From CAG-791 sp963657295 (GTDB lineage: Bacteria > Bacillota > Clostridia > Lachnospirales > Lachnospiraceae), in contig CAVKMX010000029.1 in the NCBI GenBank assembly GCA_963657295.1, positions 1-20,760 of the forward strand: 20,760 nucleotides of DNA, in the 5' to 3' direction. Positions 14,676 to 20,760 of the stretch are shown in pieces. A model generated the notes under the pieces. The model searched no databases, was not told the DNA's origin, and saw only the letters and a list, made by a program, of their open reading frames with translations. Every line of letters begins with the position of its first letter. The first letter of the stretch is position 1. The position numbers were made by a program, and so were the translations under genes.

Positions 14676-17600
14676 TTATGCCTTTTCCTTCGCTTTTCTG
14701 GCCGCTTCCTTCTCCTTGCGGGCAATCACTTCTTCTCTGGGCACCTCGACCATCTTGTATGCCTCAATCTGATCTCCCACATTCATGGCGTCAAAATCGG
14801 CGAAGACCAGGCCGCAGTCGTAGCCGGCCTTGACTTCCTTCACATCATCCTTGAAGCGCTTGAGAGAAGCCAGGCCGCCCTCGAAAATCTTCTCTCCGTC
14901 TCTTGTGATGCGGACGGTGCAGCCCTTTTCAATCAGGCCGTCCAGTACCATCGAGCCGGCGATGTTGCCGATCTTTCCGGATTTGAACAGCTGACGGACC
15001 TCGGCATGACCGATGACCTTCTCCTCGTATACCGGAGCCAGCATGCCGTTGAGCGCCGCATTGACGTCATCAATGGCCTGGTAAATGACCTTGTACAGGT
15101 GAATGGACACGCCGTTGTGCTCGGCGATGGACTTCGCCGTGGAATCCGGATGTACGTTGAAGCCGATGATGGCTGCGTTGGATGCCGCCGCCAGATCCAC
15201 ATCGGATTCCGTGATGTTGCCCGCCGCACTGTGGATGATGCGCACCTTGACCTCGTCGTTGGAGAGCTTCTGCAGGGAGCCGCAGAGTGCCTCCACCGAG
15301 CCCTGCACGTCCGCCTTGACAATGAGCTCGAGCTCCTTCATCTTGCCCTCGCGCATCTGATCGAACAGATCCTCCACGTTCATGGACATGACGTTCTCTT
15401 CTACCAGCTCCTCCTTATGCTGCGCCTTATAGGTCTGCGCATAGGACTTGGCCTCATCGTTGTTCGGATGTGCCACGATTACCTCGCCGGCACCCGGCAC
15501 ATCGGAAAGACCCAGCACCACCACGGGATCCGAAGGGCCGGCCTCTTTTACGTTCTTGCCCTTGTCGTTGATCATCGCGCGGACCTTACCGAACGCAGGT
15601 CCGGCAGAAATGAAGTCGCCCACATGGAGCGTTCCCTTCTGCACCAGTACGTTTGCCACCGGTCCGCGGCCGCGGTCCAGCTTGGCCTCCAGGACGAGAC
15701 CCCTCGCCAGACGGTCCGGATTCGCCTTGAGCTCCATGACATCTGCCTGCAGCAGAATGGTATCCAGCAGCTCATCGATTCCCTCGCCGGTCTTGGCAGA
15801 GACCGGAACGAACTCTGTCTGTCCGCCCCACTCGGACGGGATCAGCTCATATTTGGACAGCTGCTCCTTCACCTTGTCCGGATTGGCATCTGCCTTATCG
15901 ATCTTATTCACCGCAACGATGATCTCAACGCCGGCTGCCTTTGCGTGATTGATGGCCTCCACCGTCTGCGGCATCACTCCGTCATCCGCTGCAACAACCA
16001 GCACGGCGATATCCGTGGACTGGGCGCCGCGCAGACGCATGGCCGTGAAGGCCTCATGGCCGGGGGTATCCAGGAAGGTGATGGAGCGGTTCTGAACCGA
16101 AACCGTGTACGCACCGATGGCCTGCGTGATGCCGCCGGCCTCCTTCTCCGTCACCCTCGAATGGCGGATGAAATCCAGAATAGAGGTTTTGCCGTGGTCG
16201 ACATGACCCATGACGCAGACCACGGGAGCTCTGGATGTCAGATTCTCCTCCGACTCCTCCTCTTCCCTGAGCAGCTCCTGGATGACATCGACCTTCTCCT
16301 CTTTTTCGCAGAGGATTTCGTAATCGGCGGCAATGTTCTCCGCCTCCTCATAGGTCACTTCCGAGTTCACGGTCATCATCTTGCCCGCCAGGAACAGCTT
16401 CTTGATGAGCTCTGCGGCCTTGAGGTGCATGGCCTCTGCAAGATCCCCGATGGTGAGCTTCTCCGGAATGGTGATCACCTTGATCTGCTCTTCCGGTGCC
16501 TCCAGCTTCTCCACGACCGGCTTGATAAAGCGGCCGGAACGGTTCCGGTTCTCTCTCTTCTCGTTCTGCTCAAAGGCAACGTCCTTCTTGTTGTGCCGAT
16601 CTCTGCCGCCGCCTGCCGAATTCCTTCTCTTATTGCCTGCACTGGAGGCAAAATCCGATGCACCGCCGCCGTTGCTGCCGGCGCCGCCGAAGCCTCTGCC
16701 GGGTGCTCCCGGACGGCCGTTCTGTCCGGGGCGGCCGTTCCCCGCAAAGGCACCGGGTCTGCCCTGCCCTCTGCCACGGTCATTCTGTCCGCCGGCATAG
16801 GAAGGCCTGCTCCCGTTCCGGTCTCCGGCTCCTGCGGGGCGCCGGTTCTGTCCGGCATTCTGCCCGTAGCCGCTCCTTTGTCCGGTTCTCCCGGTTCCCT
16901 GGGCGTTCCGATTCTGACCGCTGCGGCCGTTCCCGCCGGCTGCAGAGGAGCCGTAGCCGTCATAGTGCTTGTGAATGATGATGGTCGGCATGCCGTCGCT
17001 GATGGACGGAATACGATCCTTCTGCTCCGGAGCCTTTTCCTGTCTCTCCGGCGTCTTCCCGGTCCGGCGCTCTGCCGCAGGTCTTTGTCCCGCTGCGGCC
17101 TTCTCCGGCTCTGCGGCGGCAGTCTCTGCCTGTCCTGCGCTTCCCTGCTGCACCGGCTGCGTCTTCGGTGCTGCCTTGACGGCCGCTTCTCCATGGGTCT
17201 CCGTTGCAGGCGCTGCCTTTACCTCTGCCGTCACGCGCGTGTTCTCTGCGCTCACGGCTGCGCCGCTCTGCACATTCCGGATTTCCTTTGCCTCCGGTGC
17301 TTCCTGTACCGGCTGCTGCGGATTCTCCGCGGCCGGTGCCGCCTTGGTGCGGGCCGGGGCCGCCTTCATCTCTGCCGGCTTCCGGTAGTCCGTGCTCATC
17401 TGAGACGGAGCCGTCTTTGGCTTGATCGGACGATATGCACCCTGCTGCGCCGTGCCCTGGGACGCCCGCGGCGCCCTGCTGCCGGCCTCTGCCTGCCGGC
17501 CTCTTCCCTGGCCGCCTGCAGAATACCCGCCGGCACTGTGCTGCTTGCCTGCATTGCCGCCGGTGACAATGATGATTTTCTTCTTCTTGACCGGCGATGC

Positions 17601-17831
17601 TACCTTCCGGACGACCTTCCTGCCGTCTGCCGTTTCCGCCGTCCCTTCCCCGGCAGGGGTCCTGGCGGCATCCTTTCTGCCGAAGTGCTTCTCCACCAGC
17701 TTCACGGCTTCCTCGTTCAAGCTGTCGGCCGTCCTGACATCAATGCCGTGTCCCATCAGGAAAGAGGCAAGTTCGCCTTTCTCTACACCATAGTTCTTTA
17801 TCACTTCGCTGATTCTCATTCTCGCCATCAT
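14676..17831 (-). CDS. infB: Translation initiation factor IF-2
   Basis: IF-2 is the GTPase that brings fMet-tRNA to the 30S subunit and promotes subunit joining. It has 1051 residues. IF2-N domain 1 starts MRISEVIKNYGVEKGELASF. Then comes a very long disordered part (about 60-455), Ala/Pro/Glu-rich first and then Gly/Asn/Arg/Gln-rich from about 290 to 420. The second IF2-N domain contains IPEKLTIGDLAEAMHLKAAE. The GTPase domain has GHVDHGKT near 541-548, DTPGHEAF near 585 and NKID near 640, followed by the beta-barrel and C-terminal tRNA-binding domains. The start is one of the ATGs at 17831, 17828 or 17819; the first forms an ATGA overlap with ylxQ. The length is at the upper end because of the disordered part. 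Confidence 0.97.
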   Translation of the reverse strand: MMARMRISEVIKNYGVEKGELASFLMGHGIDVRTADSLNEEAVKLVEKHFGRKDAARTPAGEGTAETADGRKVVRKVASPVKKKKIIIVTGGNAGKQHSAGGYSAGGQGRGRQAEAGSRAPRASQGTAQQGAYRPIKPKTAPSQMSTDYRKPAEMKAAPARTKAAPAAENPQQPVQEAPEAKEIRNVQSGAAVSAENTRVTAEVKAAPATETHGEAAVKAAPKTQPVQQGSAGQAETAAAEPEKAAAGQRPAAERRTGKTPERQEKAPEQKDRIPSISDGMPTIIIHKHYDGYGSSAAGGNGRSGQNRNAQGTGRTGQRSGYGQNAGQNRRPAGAGDRNGSRPSYAGGQNDRGRGQGRPGAFAGNGRPGQNGRPGAPGRGFGGAGSNGGGASDFASSAGNKRRNSAGGGRDRHNKKDVAFEQNEKRENRNRSGRFIKPVVEKLEAPEEQIKVITIPEKLTIGDLAEAMHLKAAELIKKLFLAGKMMTVNSEVTYEEAENIAADYEILCEKEEKVDVIQELLREEEESEENLTSRAPVVCVMGHVDHGKTSILDFIRHSRVTEKEAGGITQAIGAYTVSVQNRSITFLDTPGHEAFTAMRLRGAQSTDIAVLVVAADDGVMPQTVEAINHAKAAGVEIIVAVNKIDKADANPDKVKEQLSKYELIPSEWGGQTEFVPVSAKTGEGIDELLDTILLQADVMELKANPDRLARGLVLEAKLDRGRGPVANVLVQKGTLHVGDFISAGPAFGKVRAMINDKGKNVKEAGPSDPVVVLGLSDVPGAGEVIVAHPNNDEAKSYAQTYKAQHKEELVEENVMSMNVEDLFDQMREGKMKELELIVKADVQGSVEALCGSLQKLSNDEVKVRIIHSAAGNITESDVDLAAASNAAIIGFNVHPDSTAKSIAEHNGVSIHLYKVIYQAIDDVNAALNGMLAPVYEEKVIGHAEVRQLFKSGKIGNIAGSMVLDGLIEKGCTVRITRDGEKIFEGGLASLKRFKDDVKEVKAGYDCGLVFADFDAMNVGDQIEAYKMVEVPREEVIARKEKEAARKAKEKA

Positions 17832-18187
17832 TCCCTCATTTCTTTCTCCTGCAGACCCAGCAGCTTCTGCATGGCTTCCGCAAATCCCGCATCGGTTATG
17901 GCAGCGCAGGACCGGAGGCCCTTCCCCATTGCCGCTCCCAGCTCTTCCTTTGTTCCGTATTCACACACCGTCACATGGTAGGTGCTGCATTTATCCGTCA
18001 CCGTTTTGCGGCTGTTCTTCTCCGCATCTGCGGCCAGAAGAACCAGTTCTGCCTTCCCGGTCCGGACAGCCTCTTCCGTGAGAAAGGTCCCGCTCTTCAC
18101 CCGTCCCGCCTTTTCGGCAAGGCCGAGCAGACGGTATACCTTCTGATGCACCGCACTCTGATCGGCATTTCCCGTTTCTCTCTTCAT
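17828..18187 (-). CDS. ylxQ: L7Ae-family RNA-binding protein (YlxQ)
   Basis: A 119-residue L7Ae/L30e/S12e/Gadd45-fold protein. Conserved parts are VYRLLGLAEKAGRVKSG at the start, ELVLLAADAEKNSRKTV in the middle (typical of kink-turn binders), and the hydrophobic ending KGLRSCAAITDAGFAEAM. Bacterial YlxQ proteins bind kink-turn RNA, but their cellular role is not well settled. It is joined by ATGA overlaps to ylxR upstream and infB downstream, as in Bacillus. Confidence 0.92.
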   Translation of the reverse strand: MKRETGNADQSAVHQKVYRLLGLAEKAGRVKSGTFLTEEAVRTGKAELVLLAADAEKNSRKTVTDKCSTYHVTVCEYGTKEELGAAMGKGLRSCAAITDAGFAEAMQKLLGLQEKEMRE

Positions 18188-18465
18188 CCGGTACCCTCCG
18201 TCAGATATTCCCGCAGCTCCTGCGTGATGCGTTCCGCCGTTTCCCCGGATATCTCTGTATGAAAGACCCGCGTCAGGGCCTTCCTCTTCAGGGCCTTCTC
18301 AAGACACTCCGGCGTGCGGCACAGGTAGGCGCCGCGTCCGTTGGCCCTTCCGGACGGATCCAGCAGGAGTCCGCCCTCCGGCGGTCTGACCACTCGGATC
18401 AGCATTTTCTTATCTCTGCATGCACCACAGCCAATGCAGGTGCGCATCGGAATCTTTTTCGGCAT
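18184..18465 (-). CDS. rnpM: YlxR family protein (RNase P modulator RnpM)
   Basis: A 93-residue YlxR/RnpM protein. The hallmark RTCIGCGACRDKKMLIRVVR opens the protein, and GRGAYLCRTPECLEKALKRKAL forms the second conserved block. In B. subtilis the family member was reported to bind and inhibit RNase P RNA; older work treats it as a nucleic-acid-binding protein of the nusA operon. The ATG has AAAGG about 9 nt upstream. It lies 66 bp after nusA and overlaps ylxQ by 4 bp (ATGA). Confidence 0.93.
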   Translation of the reverse strand: MPKKIPMRTCIGCGACRDKKMLIRVVRPPEGGLLLDPSGRANGRGAYLCRTPECLEKALKRKALTRVFHTEISGETAERITQELREYLTEGTG

Positions 18466-18531
18466 GTATGCCGGCCTTTCTGCCGCTGTCTGCGGCGTCC
18501 GTTTATGGATGGGCTGGTGCTGCCGGCCGCA

Positions 18532-19869
18532 TCAAAGCGCCTCTTCTCCGGCAGGAAGCTCCTCCGCTGCCGCCTCTCCGGCATCCTGCAGCGGCTCCTC
18601 TGCCTCAAAGGTCTCCTCCGGAGCGTCCGTGAGCTCTTCCTCTGTCATCTCCTCATCGCTCTCTTCCGGAAGCTCCTCATAGGATTCGTAGGCATCCACG
18701 TCCAGCGGATTGCCGTTCTCATCGACGGGGTTGCCGTTCTCGTCCACGTACTCGAACTCCTCCTCATCGCTGTCCATGTAGTCCTCATAGCGGAAGCCGG
18801 GCGCATTCTTGGCCTGCGTCTCGTCCTTAATGTCAATCTTATATCCCGTCAGTCTGGCCGCCAGACGTGCATTCTGACCTTCCCGTCCGATGGCAAGGGA
18901 AAGCTGGTAATCCGGCACCACGACCTTGGCGCTGTGCTCCTCCGGATCGGCGAAAACAGCCACAATCTTCGCAGGGGAAAGTGCATTCTGGATCAGGTTG
19001 CCCGGATTGTCATCCCAGTTCACGATATCAATTTTCTCGCCGCCGAGCTCTTCCACAATATTGTTGACGCGCGTTCCGTTCAGGCCGACACAGGCGCCGA
19101 CCGGATCCACATTCGGGTTGTTGCTCCATACGGCAATCTTGGTGCGGCTTCCGGCCTCTCTGGCAATGCTCTCAATCGTCACCGTGCCGTCACGGATCTC
19201 CGCAACCTCCTCCGCGAACAGCCCCTTTACAAGGTCCGGATGCGTGCGGGATACAAGAATTCTGGTGCCGCCCTTTGCCGTTTTGCGCACATCCACCACA
19301 TATACGCGGATGCGGTCGCCTGCGCGAAGGTTCTCCGTGGGCACCTGCTCCTTCTCGTTCAGCATGCCCTCTGCCTTCATATTGCCTTCCATCGTCCCAA
19401 GGTTCACGGTCCAGCTGCGTCCCACCTGCCGCTGCACTACACCGGTGACCACCGTCTTGAGCTTTCCTTCAAAATAGTTGTAGACCGCGTTGCGCTCTTC
19501 CTCGCGGATCTTCTGAAGGATCACGTTCTTGGCAATCTGCGTCGCGATCCGTCCGAAGGACTTGCTGTTGAAGTCCACGCGCACCACCTCGCCGATCTCA
19601 CCCGGGATGTGCAGCTCCTTCGCCTTGTCTGCCGTAATCTGGTACTGATCGTCCTCCACCTCGTCGTCGGAGGCCACAATGGTTTTCTCTGCCCAGACGT
19701 GATACTCAAAGGTGTCCCGGTCCATCTCGACCTTGACGTTGTCTGTCTTGCCGAAATTGCTCTTGCAGGCAATGACCAGCGCAGATTCAATGGCATCGAA
19801 CAGGGTGTCGGCGCTGATGTTCTTCTCCTTCTCCAGCACCTCCATTGCAACTTTCAGTTCTTCATTCAT
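18532..19869 (-). CDS. nusA: Transcription termination/antitermination protein NusA
   Basis: NusA binds RNA polymerase and nascent RNA and controls pausing and termination. The 445 residues contain the N-terminal polymerase-binding domain (from LKVAMEVLEKEKNISADTLF), an S1 domain around 130-200, and KH1 and KH2 around 220-350. KH hallmarks are VDPVGACVGLNGTRVNNIV and LAIGREGQNARLAARLTGY. The last 85 or so residues form an unusually acidic tail that includes a near-repeat of DENGNP. Bacillus NusA ends shortly after KH2, so the tail is an addition. AGGAGG lies 5 nt before the ATG. Expression may be autoregulated through the hairpin in the operon leader. Confidence 0.96.
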   Translation of the reverse strand: MNEELKVAMEVLEKEKNISADTLFDAIESALVIACKSNFGKTDNVKVEMDRDTFEYHVWAEKTIVASDDEVEDDQYQITADKAKELHIPGEIGEVVRVDFNSKSFGRIATQIAKNVILQKIREEERNAVYNYFEGKLKTVVTGVVQRQVGRSWTVNLGTMEGNMKAEGMLNEKEQVPTENLRAGDRIRVYVVDVRKTAKGGTRILVSRTHPDLVKGLFAEEVAEIRDGTVTIESIAREAGSRTKIAVWSNNPNVDPVGACVGLNGTRVNNIVEELGGEKIDIVNWDDNPGNLIQNALSPAKIVAVFADPEEHSAKVVVPDYQLSLAIGREGQNARLAARLTGYKIDIKDETQAKNAPGFRYEDYMDSDEEEFEYVDENGNPVDENGNPLDVDAYESYEELPEESDEEMTEEELTDAPEETFEAEEPLQDAGEAAAEELPAGEEAL

Positions 19870-19992
19870 GATGACCTCCTAATACCGCAGCGCTTCCTGC
19901 AGTCTCTGCCGCAGGCGCCGCAGCGTGCCGTCTCCGGCGCACACTCTTATCCGGGACCCCCGGTATTCTTCCGTTTGAAAAGGACAACGCGC

Positions 19993-20014
19993 CGCCTTTC
20001 CCCAGAGAAAGGCG
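19993..20014 (-). other. Hairpin between rimP and nusA
   Basis: Perfect 8-bp arms CGCCTTTC and GAAAGGCG with a 6-nt loop begin 6 nt after the rimP stop codon on the minus strand. The downstream T-content is weak and displaced (CCTTTT about 10 nt further on), so it is at most a weak terminator. It may modulate the rimP to nusA ratio. Confidence 0.5.
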
Positions 20015-20020
20015 CATCCG

Positions 20021-20506
20021 TCAGAATGCAACCTTCAAACGGAGCTTTGCCACATCCTTGCGCGGCAGGACCAGATCCTCCTGCGGATTCCCCTTTGCGT
20101 CCTCTCTGCCGATGGTGATGCTCTCCTTGTCGAAGGCCTTCAGCACGCCTTCGAACTTCTTATTCTTATCCGCATAGGGGACAAAGGTCGTGCCCTCCAC
20201 CTCCATGCCGATGCTGGCTGCCAGATGCCGGTCCTTGCTCAGTGTCCTTCCGAGTCCCGGGCTGGAGACCTCCAGCGTATACGCCTCCGGAATCGGATCC
20301 GTATCGTCCAGTGCGTCCGAAAGCTCCCGGCTCACATCCACGCAGTCGTCAATGGTGACGCCTCCGTCCTTGTCGATGTATGCGCGCAGATAGTACTCCT
20401 GTCCTTCCTTTACGTACTCCACATCGTACACGCGAAGATTCCGGGAAGACACGATGGGCTCCAGGAGCTGCTCCACCATTTCCTCAATTTCCTTCCGTTT
20501 CGCCAT
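20021..20506 (-). CDS. rimP: Ribosome maturation factor RimP
   Basis: RimP acts in early 30S assembly. The 161-residue protein shows the N-terminal alpha/beta domain with LLEPIVSSRNLRVYDVEYVKEG and the conserved DCVDVSRELSDALD. The signature YTLEVSSPGLGRTLSKDRH follows. The C-terminal Sm-like barrel ends in KLRLKVAF. AGGAAGGG lies 4 nt before the ATG. It is the first gene of the operon, as in most bacteria, and sits behind a promoter and a terminator-like hairpin. Confidence 0.96.
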   Translation of the reverse strand: MAKRKEIEEMVEQLLEPIVSSRNLRVYDVEYVKEGQEYYLRAYIDKDGGVTIDDCVDVSRELSDALDDTDPIPEAYTLEVSSPGLGRTLSKDRHLAASIGMEVEGTTFVPYADKNKKFEGVLKAFDKESITIGREDAKGNPQEDLVLPRKDVAKLRLKVAF

Positions 20507-20547
20507 GTTTCCCTTCCTGTGCCGCAGCAGGTCCGCGGTACTTCACG

Positions 20548-20576
20548 AAAAAGAGTGGACCGGAAAGGCCCACTCT
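20548..20576 (-). terminator. Intrinsic-terminator-like hairpin in the rimP leader (putative attenuator)
   Basis: On the minus strand, AGAGTGGGCC (20567-20576) pairs with GGTCCACTCT (20552-20561): ten pairs, one of them G-U, around a 5-nt loop. Five T residues on the minus strand (20548-20552) close the element. It lies downstream of the promoter at 20604-20632 and 41 nt before the rimP ATG, so it would stop transcripts before the operon. I saw no clear alternative antiterminator fold or T-box. Confidence 0.8.
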
Positions 20577-20603
20577 CAATGTCAACTCTATTTAAACATC
20601 CAT

Positions 20604-20632
20604 ATGTTACCGCGTTTCCCGGCCCTTTGCAA
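20604..20632 (-). promoter_or_regulatory. Promoter of the rimP-nusA-infB operon
   Basis: Minus-strand -35 TTGCAA (20627-20632), 17-bp spacer, and -10 TAACAT (20604-20609). The predicted start near 20597 gives a leader of about 90 nt that contains the terminator-like hairpin. The boxes are near-consensus and the spacing is ideal. Confidence 0.65.
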
Positions 20633-20686
20633 GGACTTTTTGCCCGCGCGGCTGTGCGGAAGGCCTGCCGCAGTTAGTGTACCGAT

Positions 20687-20739
20687 GCCCGCCGGCGACG
20701 GGTCCCGGCGGAGCTGTCCGTCCTGGGGACGTTCTCACT
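20687..20739 (-). repeat. 53-bp intergenic repeat, right copy
   Basis: Read on the minus strand, it starts AGTGAGAACG at 20739 and ends GGCGGGC at 20687. It matches 53-105 with three transitions. It lies about 55 bp upstream of the rimP operon promoter, outside any supported gene. The remaining upstream bases to 20760 show no gene or RNA that I recognise. Confidence 0.8.
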
Positions 20740-20760
20740 CCGTGCGAGGACCTAGCGGTG

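Noticed and set aside
15006..17981. 991-codon plus-strand open frame antisense to infB
   Set aside because: It lies opposite the clearly identified infB, has no recognisable domain, and its Leu/Arg/His/Cys-rich composition is what complementing a GC-rich coding frame produces. No promoter or ribosome site was seen.
18259..20118. 619-codon plus-strand open frame opposite rnpM, nusA and rimP
   Set aside because: Same compositional shadow; it crosses three real genes and two gaps and resembles no protein family.
20507..20760. T-box or known riboswitch upstream of rimP
   Set aside because: The leader of about 90 nt is too short for a T-box, no T-box sequence was seen, and I recognised no riboswitch core. 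Only a simple terminator hairpin is supported.

Overview
The window looks like a GC-rich chromosomal segment of a Bacillota bacterium, most likely class Clostridia and probably a Lachnospiraceae-type anaerobe. The reasons are the Bacillota-type rimP-nusA-ylxR-ylxQ-infB-rbfA cluster, the Bacillota order cysE-cysS-mrnC-rlmB-sigH, a SigH-type sigma factor, a Pta-AckA acetate pathway with a CcpA-type cre box, and IMP synthesis split over two proteins. The family-level assignment is inference. All 21 supported genes lie on the minus strand, so transcription runs from high to low coordinates. No mobile element, CRISPR array, tRNA or rRNA was seen.

Layout in the direction of transcription. (1) 20760-20507: intergenic leader with one copy of a 53-bp repeat, a promoter, and a terminator-like hairpin between that promoter and rimP. 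(2) 20506-14121: transcription/translation cluster rimP, nusA, ylxR (rnpM), ylxQ (L7Ae-like), infB, rbfA. (3) 14124-11077: nrnA, truB, ribF, the usual continuation of that cluster. (4) 11006-6883: mixed metabolic block with a shikimate-kinase-like P-loop kinase, an RluA-family pseudouridine synthase, a PurO-type IMP cyclohydrolase, a stand-alone AICAR transformylase, and ispF. (5) 6840-2570: cysE, cysS, mrnC, rlmB, sigH. (6) 2560-164: pta-ackA behind its own promoter and cre box. (7) 163-1: intergenic region with the second, inverted copy of the 53-bp repeat and a consensus promoter firing leftward out of the window.

Genes from rimP to sigH are tightly packed, with ATGA or short overlaps, gaps mostly under about 100 bp, and no convincing internal intrinsic terminator. 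They could form one very long transcription unit or a few overlapping ones. Together they cover ribosome maturation (RimP, RbfA, RlmB, MrnC, TruB, RluA-like), transcription elongation/termination (NusA), initiation (IF-2), RNA turnover (NrnA), cofactor, isoprenoid and purine supply (RibF, IspF, PurH-type, PurO-type), cysteine synthesis and charging (CysE, CysS), and acetate/ATP production (Pta, AckA).

This is mainly a conserved housekeeping region and I found no clearly new multi-gene system. The best items for a second look are the inverted 53-bp intergenic repeat at the two window ends, the attenuator-like leader of the rimP-nusA operon, the cre box on the predicted pta start site, the long hairpin before the TTG-started rbfA, the cysteine tail on IspF, and the AroK-like kinase that lacks the usual shikimate-binding arginine.
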